From Shewanella psychromarinicola (lineage in GTDB: Bacteria; Pseudomonadota; Gammaproteobacteria; Enterobacterales; Shewanellaceae): 64,000 nt of DNA. Where the stretch lies: assembly GCF_003855155.1 (NCBI RefSeq), contig NZ_CP034073.1, positions 1,426,001 through 1,490,000 on the forward strand. Reading direction: 5' to 3'. Shown here one piece after another: positions 40,516-50,404 of this stretch (its first letter is position 1; every line of letters starts with the position of its first letter). The notes below the pieces were generated by a model, which was given only the letters and a program-made list of their open reading frames with translations, was not told the DNA's origin and searched no databases. The translations under genes and the position numbers were made by a program.

Positions 40516-40546
40516 AAAAATGGAGCCCTTAGGCTCCATTTTTTAT
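40516..40546 (-). terminator. Terminator of the DEAD-box helicase gene
   Basis: Twelve-base stem AAAAATGGAGCC / GGCTCCATTTTT with a four-base loop, 18 bases past the helicase stop; symmetric, so it can act on both strands. Confidence 0.88.
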
Positions 40547-40563
40547 GTCATTCAACAGAATGA

Positions 40564-42378
40564 TTAGCCGTTGTCACGAGGCTTACGTGGGCGATCACTG
40601 CGAGCACGATCTGTGCGCGGACGACGTGGAGCACCTGCGCCGCGAGTCGTATCAGCAAAGACTTCATCACCGGCTTCACGAATGTTTAAAGGACGACCAC
40701 AAACACGCACTTTTCTAAGGTGTGAAAGGATGTCTTTAGGCATTCCGTCAGGTAAATCAACGGTTGTGACTTGATCAAATAATTGAATTTGACCAATGAA
40801 ACGGCTATCGATGTTCGCTTCGTTAGCAATCGCGCCAACGATGTTACCTACACCTACGCCATTTTCACGACCAACATCGATAACATAACGATTCATTTTC
40901 ACGTCTGGATTATCTTTTAAGCCTTCTGCATCACCAAAACTATTTGGTGCTGGACGGCTACTACGTTCGCCACGGTCACTGCGTTCACGACGTGGACGGT
41001 CGCTGCTATTACGGTCATTACGATCGTTTCCGCGCTCGTCACGTGAATCACGCTGACGCTCTGTAATTGTCGGTAATTGTAGAGGGCGCTCTTGCTGTAC
41101 TTGTTTCAACAAAGCAGCAGCCAATAAATCAGTATCAACTTCAAGCTGTTGGCATAATTCAGCAACGGCATTTTTCATGAAATCTAAGTCACCATTAATG
41201 GTCTCTTGGATTTGCTCACCTAAACGAGATAAACGACGCTCTGCAACTGACTCTGGGCTAGGTACTTTCATTGGCGAAATACGGCTGTTAGTGGCGCGTT
41301 CGATAGTGCGTAACATGCGCATTTCACGATTGGTCACAAACAAAATCGCCATACCAGCACGACCAGCACGACCGGTACGACCGATGCGGTGAACATATGC
41401 TTCTGAATCATAAGGAATATCGTAGTTTACTACGTGTCCAATACGTTCAACGTCTAGGCCACGTGCCGCAACATCTGTCGCGATTAAAATGTCTAACTTG
41501 CCGCGCTTAAGCTGCTCAACAGCACGCTCACGAGCTTGTTGATTCATGTCACCATGTAATGGTGATGAAGCATAACCACGGGCTTCTAATTTTTCAGCTA
41601 ATTCAACACAGCTGTTACGAGTACGAACGAAGATGATGATACCTTCAGTATTTTCAACTTCTAATACACGTACTAACGCTTCTAGTTTGTTGTGCTGTGA
41701 TACTTGCACATAACGCTGATCGATAGACTCAACAGTTGCCTGGCTTGAGGCTATGCTGATGTTCACTGGATTGTTTAAGTGCTTAGCAGCAACACGCTTA
41801 ATTTGCTCAGGCATAGTGGCCGAGAATAAGGCAAGTTGGCTATCAGCTGGCTTGTGCTCTAATACCCATTCGATATCGTCGATAAAGCCCATTTTTAGCA
41901 TTTCGTCGGCTTCATCTAATACTAAGGCTTTTAGGCCATCTAGCTTTAATGTGCCACGGCGCATGTGATCCATTACACGACCTGGTGTACCGACAATCAC
42001 TTGTGGTCCACGCTTAAGGGCGTTTAACTGTTGTTGCATGCTTTGACCACCGTAAATCGGTAGTACGTGGAAGCCTTTCATGTGTTTAGCGTAGCTACCA
42101 AATGCTTCGGCAACTTGAACCGCTAATTCACGGGTTGGTGCTAACACTAAAATCTGTGGGGCATTGATTTTCATGTCGATTTTGTTTAGTAAAGGCAGGG
42201 CAAACGCACCTGTTTTACCGGTACCGGTTTGTGCTTGACCGATAATATCTTTACCAGCCATAAGCGGGTCGATACTCGCCGCTTGAATTGGCGTTGGGTT
42301 TTCATAACCTAAGTCGTCAAGCGAACGCAACAAAGACTCAGACAGGCCGAGTTCGCGGAAAGTTTTTTCAGATGACAT
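40564..42378 (-). CDS. deaD: DeaD/CsdA-type cold-shock DEAD-box RNA helicase
   Basis: A 604-residue DEAD-box helicase. It has the Q motif (GYENPTPIQ), motif I AQTGTGKTGAF, DEAD in VLDEADEML, SAT in LFSATMP, and HRIGRTGRAGR. A CsdA-type RNA-binding domain lies near residues 480-550 (MNRYVIDVGRENGVGVGNIV). Arg/Asp-rich low-complexity stretches occur at about 435-470 and at the C-terminus. It unwinds RNA in ribosome assembly and mRNA decay, mainly in the cold. The about 250 bases upstream may hold a long 5' leader as in E. coli; this is not shown. Confidence 0.93.
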   Translation of the reverse strand: MSSEKTFRELGLSESLLRSLDDLGYENPTPIQAASIDPLMAGKDIIGQAQTGTGKTGAFALPLLNKIDMKINAPQILVLAPTRELAVQVAEAFGSYAKHMKGFHVLPIYGGQSMQQQLNALKRGPQVIVGTPGRVMDHMRRGTLKLDGLKALVLDEADEMLKMGFIDDIEWVLEHKPADSQLALFSATMPEQIKRVAAKHLNNPVNISIASSQATVESIDQRYVQVSQHNKLEALVRVLEVENTEGIIIFVRTRNSCVELAEKLEARGYASSPLHGDMNQQARERAVEQLKRGKLDILIATDVAARGLDVERIGHVVNYDIPYDSEAYVHRIGRTGRAGRAGMAILFVTNREMRMLRTIERATNSRISPMKVPSPESVAERRLSRLGEQIQETINGDLDFMKNAVAELCQQLEVDTDLLAAALLKQVQQERPLQLPTITERQRDSRDERGNDRNDRNSSDRPRRERSDRGERSSRPAPNSFGDAEGLKDNPDVKMNRYVIDVGRENGVGVGNIVGAIANEANIDSRFIGQIQLFDQVTTVDLPDGMPKDILSHLRKVRVCGRPLNIREAGDEVFADTTRGAGAPRRPRTDRARSDRPRKPRDNG

Positions 42379-42634
42379 TGAGTTGTAGCCTTGTGGATGC
42401 GCACGAAGTTCGGAAGCTCGTGCTAAAGTTTCACAGACAGAAAATCAACCCCGTGTCGATTTCCCGCGCCGATATAAGGGGGCGTATTATAGCAGCAACT
42501 ATGCGTGTTGACCACGTAAAAACTGAAAATAAACATTAATTTGCCTATTCGAGGTTAATATTGGCCTGATTCTTGATTTTTAGTATTTGTTAATTGGTTG
42601 AAATATGAACAATTGTTACTGTGAATTAGGTGAT

Positions 42635-43606
42635 TTATGGGGCCTTAGTCAGTTTATCTATACTGAGCATTTGATACACTGTTTCAGCTACTGCCACAAC
42701 AAAGTCGATGTCTAAGGTGCTTATTGTGTCGTCTGGCGTGTGGTATTGTGCATGGGGTGGTACGCCAAAATACACCCAAGAGTAACCTGCCTTATGGAAT
42801 GCATAATGGTCTGATGCCCTTAGCCAATCACTTTTTCTCATCCGCCCACTTAACAACCTCGTGTGATGAGTACGGATACACAATTGATTTTGCTGCATCA
42901 ACCCTGGCTCGATAAGTGCAAAATCAGCCAGATTGTGTTGACCTTCCATGTAGATTGCCCTGCGGCGGTCTGGGTGACCTATCATGTCTAAGTTAATGCT
43001 TAATTCAATGTCCATCTGTGGTTGTTGTTGTAACAACGCCACCAAGGCATCGCTGCCATACAAACCGGGTTCCTCAGCATCGGTGGCAACAATCATTACA
43101 TTGACATCATCTAACGGCGGATTGCGTTGCCATTGGGCGGCAATGGCCATCATTCCGGCAATACCTGAGGCGTTATCATCTGCTCCCGGATACATGTTGC
43201 GTGCCGTTTGACCTAAATGATCATAATGCGCGGTGATCACTCGCCATCGAGTGGAGTGGGTTTTTGCCGCAATGGTGGCGATGATATTAACCCCAGAGAC
43301 GGTCGAAAATTGATGCTGATAGCTAAACGGTACTGCAAATGTTGGCTGCCAAGGTTGTAATCCCATCTCAGTAAACCGCTTTATTAAGTAGTCTTGAGTG
43401 AGACGTGCACCGTGTGTGGCAGTCTTGCGGCCTTGAAATTTCACAGAGGTTAAGATGGATATGTCTTGGGTGACTTGTTGATTGGCATCGGGCCAGGTGG
43501 TAGTGATATTAGATGAGCATTGGCGCGGTGTTTGGCTACAGCCAATTAATAAGCTGCATAATAGGCTAAAACCGGTCACCTTAAGGCGAATTTGAGCAGT
43601 AAACAT
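42635..43606 (-). CDS. M28-family zinc aminopeptidase, lipoprotein
   Basis: A 323-residue exported peptidase with lipobox LLIGCSQ (Cys at about residue 23). Zinc ligands of the M28 family are visible in TAHYDHLGQ, PGADDNASGIAG, ATDAEEPGLYGSDAL (catalytic Glu pair), NLDMIGHPD and SDHYAFHKAG. It should remove N-terminal amino acids from peptides in the periplasm. It lies 43 bases downstream of uvrA and could be co-transcribed with it. Confidence 0.88.
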   Translation of the reverse strand: MFTAQIRLKVTGFSLLCSLLIGCSQTPRQCSSNITTTWPDANQQVTQDISILTSVKFQGRKTATHGARLTQDYLIKRFTEMGLQPWQPTFAVPFSYQHQFSTVSGVNIIATIAAKTHSTRWRVITAHYDHLGQTARNMYPGADDNASGIAGMMAIAAQWQRNPPLDDVNVMIVATDAEEPGLYGSDALVALLQQQPQMDIELSINLDMIGHPDRRRAIYMEGQHNLADFALIEPGLMQQNQLCIRTHHTRLLSGRMRKSDWLRASDHYAFHKAGYSWVYFGVPPHAQYHTPDDTISTLDIDFVVAVAETVYQMLSIDKLTKAP

Positions 43607-43649
43607 GGTGTGTTATCTCCTCTTATTCGCTTAAGGCTTGGTAGTTGAT

Positions 43650-46520
43650 CTAAGCCTCGGATTGGGCTTTTTTCGCCTTTACCCGTTTGTTGTGTAACGC
43701 AAGCTTGGGCTTTAAGAATCTGGCCGTATGCGACTCTGGATGCTCTGCGATATCTTCTGGGCTGCCGGTGGCTAAAATCATTCCGCCGCCAGCACCACCT
43801 TCAGGGCCTAAATCGATAATCCAGTCTGCCGTTTTAATCACATCTAAATTATGCTCAATCACCACCACAGTGTTGCCGTGAGATTTTAAGCGATGTAATA
43901 CTTCTAACAATAGTTGAATGTCGGCAAAGTGCAGGCCGGTAGTCGGTTCATCCAAAATATACAAGGTTTTACCCGTGTCGCGTTTAGACAACTCTTTAGC
44001 TAATTTAACCCGTTGGGCTTCACCGCCAGACAAAGTTGTTGCACTTTGGCCTAAACGAATGTACGACAAGCCTACATCCATTAAGGTTTGCAGTTTACGT
44101 GCTATTGATGGAATAGCAGTAAAATAGCCACGAGCATCTTCAACCGTCATTTGCAGCACTTCGTGAATGTTCTTGCCTTTGTATTTTACTTCTAAGGTTT
44201 CGCGGTTATAGCGCTTACCTTTACAAGCATCACAAGGCACGTATACGTCTGGTAAAAAATGCATCTCAACTTTAATTAAGCCATCACCTTGGCAGGCTTC
44301 ACAGCGACCGCCTTTGACGTTAAACGAAAATCGACCTACCAGATAACCCCGGGTGCGCGATTCTTGTGTGCCAGCAAAAAGTTCACGTATTGGGGTGAAA
44401 ATGCCAGTATAAGTGGCAGGGTTAGATCGCGGCGTTCGGCCAATGGGGCTTTGATCGATATCGACTACTTTGTCGCAATGATCCATGCCTTTAATGCTTT
44501 TGTAGGGCGCGGGTTCGTCAACGGTGGCGCCATTGAGCATATGATGAGCTATTTTAAAGAAGGTGTCGTTAATCAGTGTCGATTTACCTGAGCCAGATAC
44601 CCCGGTAACACAGGTAAATAATCCCACTGGAATGGTTAAATCAACATCTCTTAGGTTATTACCCGATGCGCCAAATAACTCAATTACCTTTTTCGGATCG
44701 ATTGGGGTGCGCTCGTCACTAATGTGTATTTGCTTTTTACCGGAAATATATTGACCCGTGACAGACGCTTCACAGTTAACAATATCTTCTAGGGTACCGT
44801 CGCAAATGACTTCACCGCCATGAACACCCGCACCAGGGCCGATATCAATAATGTGATCAGCAAGACGAATAGCATCTTCATCGTGTTCGACCACAATGAC
44901 AGTGTTACCTAAATCGCGCAGGTGGATTAATGTTTGTAATAAGCGTTCATTGTCGCGTTGATGTAAACCAATTGACGGCTCATCAAGCACGTACATCACG
45001 CCCATTAAACCAGCACCAATCTGGCTGGCTAAACGAATACGTTGTGCCTCGCCACCCGATAAGCTGTCGGCTGAGCGTGACAAACTTAGGTAGTTAAGGC
45101 CTACATTGACCAAAAAACCGAGGCGTTGACTGATCTCATTTAAGATTTTTTCGGCAATTTTGGCCCGTTGACCTTCAAACACGACCGTGTCGAAGTATTG
45201 TTTGGTTTCGCCAATCGACCACATCGTTAGCTGGGGTAAATTGAGTTCGCCAATAAACACGTTGCGGGCTTCTTCGCGTAAGCGCGAGCCGCCACAGCTG
45301 TTACAAGGTTGCATATTAATAAACTTAGACAGTTCGTCGCGTACCGAGTTACTTTCGGTTTCGCGGTAGCGGCGGTCCATATTATTTAAAATGCCTTCAA
45401 ACGGATGGTTACGCACCACTACGTCGCCGCGGTCATTAATGTATTTAAAAGCGATGCTTTGTTTGCCAGACCCATACAGGACTATTTTTTTGATTTTGTC
45501 GCTAAGGGCTTCAAATGGCTGTTCGACGTCAAATTTATAGTGCTCGGCCAGTGAACTGAGCATTTGGAAATAATAAAAGTTACGTCTGTCCCAACCGCGG
45601 ATAGCCCCGCCAGCCAGCGACAATTCGGTATTGGTAATGACGCGTTCTGGATCAAAAAATTGCTGCACGCCTAAACCGTCACAGGTTTGGCACGCGCCAG
45701 CCGGATTGTTAAATGAGAAAATACGCGGCTCAAGTTCTGCCATCGAATAGCCACAATGTGGACAGGCAAAATTAGCCGAGAATATCAGCTCTTCAATATT
45801 GTTATCTTCCATACTGGCAATTTTAGCGATACCACCAGACAGTTCTAAAGTCGTTTCAAACGACTCCGCTAAGCGCTGTTTCATGTCTTCGCGAACTTTG
45901 AAGCGATCGACAACCACCTCAATGGTGTGTTTGATGTGTAAATCTAATGTTGGAGGATCGGTTAAGTCACACACTTCACCGTCAATACGAGCACGGATAT
46001 AGCCTTGTGCCGATAAGCTTTCAAGCAGCTTAACGTGCTCACCTTTACGATCGTTTACCACCGGTGCAAGCAGCATTTGGCGGCTGTCTGCTGGTAAGGC
46101 TAATACTCTATCAACCATTTGGCTGACCGTTTGCGCCGATAAAGGCTGGTTATGCGTTGGGCAACGAGGCTCACCCACTCGGGCAAATAATAAACGTAAA
46201 TAGTCATAGATTTCGGTAATGGTACCGACGGTGGAGCGCGGATTGTGTGAGGTTGATTTTTGTTCAATTGAAATGGCAGGACTTAAGCCTTCAATATGAT
46301 CAACATCGGGCTTTTCCATTATGCTCAAGAATTGACGCGCATAGGCCGACAGCGATTCGACATAACGACGTTGACCTTCTGCATACAAGGTATCGAAGGC
46401 TAATGATGATTTTCCTGAACCGGATAACCCTGTTATCACAATAAGTTTGTCACGGGGTATGGTTAGATTGATGTTCTTAAGATTGTGGGTTCGGGCACCG
46501 CGTATTTCAATTTTATCCAT
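43650..46520 (-). CDS. uvrA: UvrA, excinuclease ABC subunit A
   Basis: A 956-residue ABC-type DNA damage sensor with two ATPase modules (Walker [10 protein letters not shown] and GVSGSGKST; signatures LSGGEAQR twice). One zinc finger is at about residues 253-280 (CPHCGYS and CQTCDGLG), a second near 740-770 (CEACQGDG and CDACKGKRY). It starts nucleotide excision repair with UvrB. It is divergent to the MFS gene. I found no convincing LexA box in the 240-base gap. Confidence 0.97.
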   Translation of the reverse strand: MDKIEIRGARTHNLKNINLTIPRDKLIVITGLSGSGKSSLAFDTLYAEGQRRYVESLSAYARQFLSIMEKPDVDHIEGLSPAISIEQKSTSHNPRSTVGTITEIYDYLRLLFARVGEPRCPTHNQPLSAQTVSQMVDRVLALPADSRQMLLAPVVNDRKGEHVKLLESLSAQGYIRARIDGEVCDLTDPPTLDLHIKHTIEVVVDRFKVREDMKQRLAESFETTLELSGGIAKIASMEDNNIEELIFSANFACPHCGYSMAELEPRIFSFNNPAGACQTCDGLGVQQFFDPERVITNTELSLAGGAIRGWDRRNFYYFQMLSSLAEHYKFDVEQPFEALSDKIKKIVLYGSGKQSIAFKYINDRGDVVVRNHPFEGILNNMDRRYRETESNSVRDELSKFINMQPCNSCGGSRLREEARNVFIGELNLPQLTMWSIGETKQYFDTVVFEGQRAKIAEKILNEISQRLGFLVNVGLNYLSLSRSADSLSGGEAQRIRLASQIGAGLMGVMYVLDEPSIGLHQRDNERLLQTLIHLRDLGNTVIVVEHDEDAIRLADHIIDIGPGAGVHGGEVICDGTLEDIVNCEASVTGQYISGKKQIHISDERTPIDPKKVIELFGASGNNLRDVDLTIPVGLFTCVTGVSGSGKSTLINDTFFKIAHHMLNGATVDEPAPYKSIKGMDHCDKVVDIDQSPIGRTPRSNPATYTGIFTPIRELFAGTQESRTRGYLVGRFSFNVKGGRCEACQGDGLIKVEMHFLPDVYVPCDACKGKRYNRETLEVKYKGKNIHEVLQMTVEDARGYFTAIPSIARKLQTLMDVGLSYIRLGQSATTLSGGEAQRVKLAKELSKRDTGKTLYILDEPTTGLHFADIQLLLEVLHRLKSHGNTVVVIEHNLDVIKTADWIIDLGPEGGAGGGMILATGSPEDIAEHPESHTARFLKPKLALHNKRVKAKKAQSEA

Positions 46521-46762
46521 CGACTCGCTCTATGACTTGTGTAAAACAAAACAGCGATCAGTATCGCATAGTTTATTGGCGGACTTCATATCAATTTTGT
46601 CTATGGTGGTTTTAAGATACGCATCGAACAGACCTAAGGTTTAACGTGCACCCATAAAACATCTTATATCAAAAACTGTGATTTCCTTTTGAGCTAATTT
46701 ATGTCGCTGTGATAATATGCGCAGCTCATAATATTGTTGAATCACTTATCAAAGGGCACCGC

Positions 46763-48130
46763 ATGGCCAGTAATGGACTGTCAGGTTTGGAGAAAAAGGT
46801 CGCATTTTCGTTAGCCGGAGTGTTTGGTTTACGAATGATGGGATTGTTTATGATTATGCCTGTCTTCGCGCTGTATGGTCAGCATTTAGAAGGCTTTTCA
46901 CCGCTGTGGGTAGGTATTGCCATTGGTGCTTATGGATTAACCCAGGCTTTTTTACAGATCCCTATGGGTATTTTGTCCGACAAATACGGACGTAAGCCGA
47001 TTATTCTCGGTGGTTTAGTCTTGTTTGCGATTGGTAGTTTAATTGCCGCATCGTCTGACCACATTTATGGCGTGGTATTTGGCCGTGCAGTACAAGGTAT
47101 GGGAGCCATTGCTGCAGCCGTGTTAGCCCTTGCCGCCGATTTAACCCGAGACGAACAACGCACTAAAGTGATGGCCGTCATTGGCATGTGCATTGGTTTT
47201 TCATTCGCCTTGTCATTATTAGTCGGACCGATTGTGGCGCAGTATTTAGGCTTAACAGGCTTGTTTTTGTTAACCGCAGTATTAGCCGTATTGGGTATGT
47301 TAATCGTGCAGTTTTTTGTGCCCAATCCAATTAGCCAAGCGCCTAAAGGTGATACGGTAGCGACCCCGACAAAACTTAAACGTATGTTGTTCGATCCACA
47401 ATTATTTCGCTTAGATGCAGGCATTTTTATTCTGCATTTAGTGCTCACCGCGGTGTTTGTCGCCTTACCATTAGATTTGGTTGATGCGGGTTTAGTCAAA
47501 GAAAAACATTGGATGCTGTACTTTCCCGCGTTTGTTGGGGCCTTTTTCTTAATGGTGCCGCTGATCATCATTGGGGTTAAACGCAACAACACCAAAACCA
47601 TGTTCCAATTGTCGTTGATGATCATGATGGTGTCACTTAGCATGATGGGGTTTTATGCTGATAATATTTGGGTGCTCAGTGGCGCCGTAGTATTATTTTT
47701 CACTGGCTTTAACTACCTTGAAGCATCACTACCGAGTTTAATTGCTAAGTTTTGTCCTGTAGGTGATAAAGGTTCGGCCATGGGCGTGTATTCGACCAGC
47801 CAGTTTTTAGGTGCCTTTTGCGGCGGCATGTTAGGCGGCGGAGCCTATCAACTCGTCGGCGCATCCGGGGTGTTTTTTGTCGCACTAGGACTGATGTGTG
47901 TGTGGTTATTCTTGACCATAGGCATGCAAAAACCTGTACTATTGAAAAGCTATACCCTTGAAGCTACAGTAAAAGATAAATCCGATGCACAAAATATGGC
48001 CAGCAAATTGTCGCAGTTAATTGGCGTCGTTGAAGCCATTGTGGTACTCGAAGAGAAAGCGGCTTATTTAAAGGTCGATGATAAATTCAATTTAAGCGAA
48101 GCGCGAGCTGTGTTAGGCTCTGTAGATTAG
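46763..48130 (+). CDS. YajR-like MFS transporter with C-terminal YAM-type domain
   Basis: About 455 residues from the ATG at 46763 (MASNGLSG), preceded by AAAGGG; an earlier in-frame ATG at 46709 is not favoured. It has twelve predicted helices and the MFS motif A GILSDKYGRKP, then a soluble C-terminal domain of about 65 residues (SKLSQLIGVVEAIVVLEEKA) like the ferredoxin-fold YAM domain of E. coli YajR. The substrate is unknown. The uvrA-MFS-ssb order is common in Shewanella. Confidence 0.88.
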   Translation: MASNGLSGLEKKVAFSLAGVFGLRMMGLFMIMPVFALYGQHLEGFSPLWVGIAIGAYGLTQAFLQIPMGILSDKYGRKPIILGGLVLFAIGSLIAASSDHIYGVVFGRAVQGMGAIAAAVLALAADLTRDEQRTKVMAVIGMCIGFSFALSLLVGPIVAQYLGLTGLFLLTAVLAVLGMLIVQFFVPNPISQAPKGDTVATPTKLKRMLFDPQLFRLDAGIFILHLVLTAVFVALPLDLVDAGLVKEKHWMLYFPAFVGAFFLMVPLIIIGVKRNNTKTMFQLSLMIMMVSLSMMGFYADNIWVLSGAVVLFFTGFNYLEASLPSLIAKFCPVGDKGSAMGVYSTSQFLGAFCGGMLGGGAYQLVGASGVFFVALGLMCVWLFLTIGMQKPVLLKSYTLEATVKDKSDAQNMASKLSQLIGVVEAIVVLEEKAAYLKVDDKFNLSEARAVLGSVD

Positions 48131-48194
48131 ATCGTATTGATCGCTAAGCTTAGTATTCAGATAAGTAAACAGATAAAAATCTCAGGAGATTTCG

Positions 48195-48920
48195 ATGGCC
48201 AGTCGTGGTGTGAATAAAGTCATTTTGGTAGGTAACTTAGGTAAAGACCCTGAGGTTCGTTACATGCCAAATGGCAATGCCGTAGCTAACTTTACCGTAG
48301 CGACAAGTGAGTCGTGGAAAGACCAGCAAGGTCAAACGCAAGAGCGGACCGAGTGGCACAACATTGTAATGTATCGTCGTCTTGCGGAAATTGCAGGCGA
48401 GTACTTAAAGAAAGGCTCTAAAGTTTATTTAGAAGGCAAATTGCAAACCAATAAATGGCAAGATCAGACTACCGGTCAAGACCGCTATAAAACTGAAATT
48501 AACGCCATGGAAATGCAAATGTTAGACAGCCGTAATTCTGGTGGTGATAATGCCAGTGGTGGTCAAGGTCAAGGTCAATATCAGGGGCAAGGACAAAACT
48601 CGGGGCAAAACCCTGGACAAAAGATGGGACAACAACAGTCTCGTCCCGCGCCAGCACCTCAAGCTCGTCCGCCACAAGCACAATATAATCAAACTGCACC
48701 TGCTTACCAAGCTCAACCAGATGCTGGCCAGCAAGGTGGTTACCAGCAACAACCGTCGCCAGCGCAACAACCCGCTCCAGCTTATGCACCAAAGCCAGCC
48801 GCTGCACCACAGGGTAATTTCCAACCACAAAATGCCCCTGCACAGCGCCCAGCCCCACAGCCACAACAAAACTTCACTCCAGATTTGGATGAAGGCTGGG
48901 ATGACGATATTCCTTTTTGA
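48195..48920 (+). CDS. ssb: Single-stranded DNA-binding protein
   Basis: A 241-residue SSB: OB fold at about residues 1-112 ([20 protein letters not shown]), a long Gln/Pro/Gly-rich linker (about 115-225) and the conserved acidic tip [12 protein letters not shown] that recruits repair and replication proteins. GGAG precedes the ATG. It coats ssDNA in replication, repair and recombination. It is the last core gene before the island. Confidence 0.97.
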   Translation: MASRGVNKVILVGNLGKDPEVRYMPNGNAVANFTVATSESWKDQQGQTQERTEWHNIVMYRRLAEIAGEYLKKGSKVYLEGKLQTNKWQDQTTGQDRYKTEINAMEMQMLDSRNSGGDNASGGQGQGQYQGQGQNSGQNPGQKMGQQQSRPAPAPQARPPQAQYNQTAPAYQAQPDAGQQGGYQQQPSPAQQPAPAYAPKPAAAPQGNFQPQNAPAQRPAPQPQQNFTPDLDEGWDDDIPF

Positions 48921-48986
48921 GGATTACCTGAGATGTAGTTTTGTTAAGTTTGATGAATTTAATCAATAATAACAAAGCTTAACTTA

Positions 48987-49028
48987 AAAGTTTACAGTTT
49001 AGTCTTGCAACTACTGTAAACTTTTTTT
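48987..49028 (+). terminator. Rho-independent terminator after ssb, at the left edge of the island
   Basis: Twelve-base stem AAAGTTTACAGT / ACTGTAAACTTT with a 14-base loop and seven T. The first recombinase gene begins 57 bases later, so the island boundary (attachment site) lies in or just after this hairpin. Confidence 0.85.
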
Positions 49029-49084
49029 ATACTTATTTAATGGTTATGCTTCACCTTGTATTAATGTAACGTTTAGGGGCTGAT

Positions 49085-50392
49085 GTGAAAATTAAAAGAT
49101 TAATAATGGCTGATGGTGAAGCGTATTCTATCCTGCTTGGTGATGATGGTTTGCCAATGTTATATCCAAACTTGTTTGTGACAATAAGTCATAGATGTAG
49201 TTTTGACTCAAGTAATACCAGCTACATGGCTTTTGAGCACATTCGATATTTATATGAAATTTGTAAATTCCTTAATATTGATCTTATTCAGAGGTGTAAA
49301 TGTGGTGATTTTCTGTCAAAACCTGAAATGGAGTATATCGTTCATTGGGCTAAGCGGACTGTGAGTACTTTTCGTCAGCATGTAGCAAATCACAAGTCTG
49401 TCAACATTGTTTCTTTTGTACCTAAATTAAATCGACTTGAAACGGCAAGGACTGTAATAGTTGTCGATCGTAAAGGTGATATTTCACTTATCACTGCATA
49501 TAACCGCATAACTAACTTTGCTGAATATATTGGCTGGCTTGAGAAAATGTTTTTTAACTTAGACGACTCAAAAACGGAGACGTTATTGAAGTCCCTTCGT
49601 CCGAAGAGGTTTAATAATGATGACGAAGATGAGAATGACGCTGATAATTATAAATCCATGCGGCCTCATGAAATAATAAGAGTCTTAGATGTTGTTCGCC
49701 CCGATTCTTCGGAAAATCCATGGAAATCTGTATCACTTCGGTATCGAAATCAACTCATTATTAATATGCTTGAGTCACTCGGTTGTCGTCGTGGAGAGTT
49801 ACTTAAAATTCGACCGATTGATGTAAAAAGGAGAGCAATAGATGGCCGACGATATGTACAAATCCGTTCGAATGTAGATACCGATGACTCTCGTTTAGAT
49901 CGACCAGAAGGGAAAACATTAGGGCGCTTTAACCCAATGGATAAGAGGCTTGCAGATATGTATGACAATTATTTGATACATCATCGCTGTAACGCTAATG
50001 GTGCCGAACGTATCCCATATTTATTTGTTACTCATAATCATCGAGCCCCAACGAACCAAGCACTTTCTAATGCCGCCGTGAACAAAATCTGTCGCCAAAT
50101 ATCAGGGGTTGTAGGCTTCAAAGTGCATCCGCATTCATTTAGACATGCGTGGAATGACAAGTATAGTAAATATGCAAACCAGCGTGTTGCTGCTGGGATA
50201 GTCACAGAAGCAAAATCTGAAAGTGATCGTCAAAAGCTAATGGGCTGGGGTGAAGGTTCTAAAATGGCAATGAAATATAGTAAGCGTTTTGAAGACGAGC
50301 GCGCATTTAAAGTTGGGATGGAACTACAAGAAAAATCGAGTACTGAGATTCAATCAATTGTCGGCGTCTATGAAGAAGATATTACCTGGTAA
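49085..50392 (+). CDS. Tyrosine recombinase 1 (extra recombinase before the GmtYZX-like trio)
   Basis: A 435-residue site-specific recombinase starting at a GTG with AGGGG a few bases upstream. The C-terminal catalytic domain shows the first Arg in SLGCRRGELLKI (about residue 235), box II HPHSFRH (His350, Arg353), Trp388 in LMGWGEG and the nucleophile Tyr398 in AMKYSKRF. The N-terminal half (1-190) is not a standard SAM-like arm domain I recognise, and has Cys residues (RCKCGD). It leads a four-gene operon directly after ssb. Expected to cut and join the island ends. Confidence 0.85.
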   Translation: MKIKRLIMADGEAYSILLGDDGLPMLYPNLFVTISHRCSFDSSNTSYMAFEHIRYLYEICKFLNIDLIQRCKCGDFLSKPEMEYIVHWAKRTVSTFRQHVANHKSVNIVSFVPKLNRLETARTVIVVDRKGDISLITAYNRITNFAEYIGWLEKMFFNLDDSKTETLLKSLRPKRFNNDDEDENDADNYKSMRPHEIIRVLDVVRPDSSENPWKSVSLRYRNQLIINMLESLGCRRGELLKIRPIDVKRRAIDGRRYVQIRSNVDTDDSRLDRPEGKTLGRFNPMDKRLADMYDNYLIHHRCNANGAERIPYLFVTHNHRAPTNQALSNAAVNKICRQISGVVGFKVHPHSFRHAWNDKYSKYANQRVAAGIVTEAKSESDRQKLMGWGEGSKMAMKYSKRFEDERAFKVGMELQEKSSTEIQSIVGVYEEDITW

Positions 50393-50404
50393 AGGATAAA
50401 GTTA

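Noticed and set aside
46521..46762. LexA box between uvrA and the MFS gene
   Set aside because: CTGTGATAATATGCGCAG has a ten-base instead of eight-base spacer; no other CTGT/ACAG pair fits.
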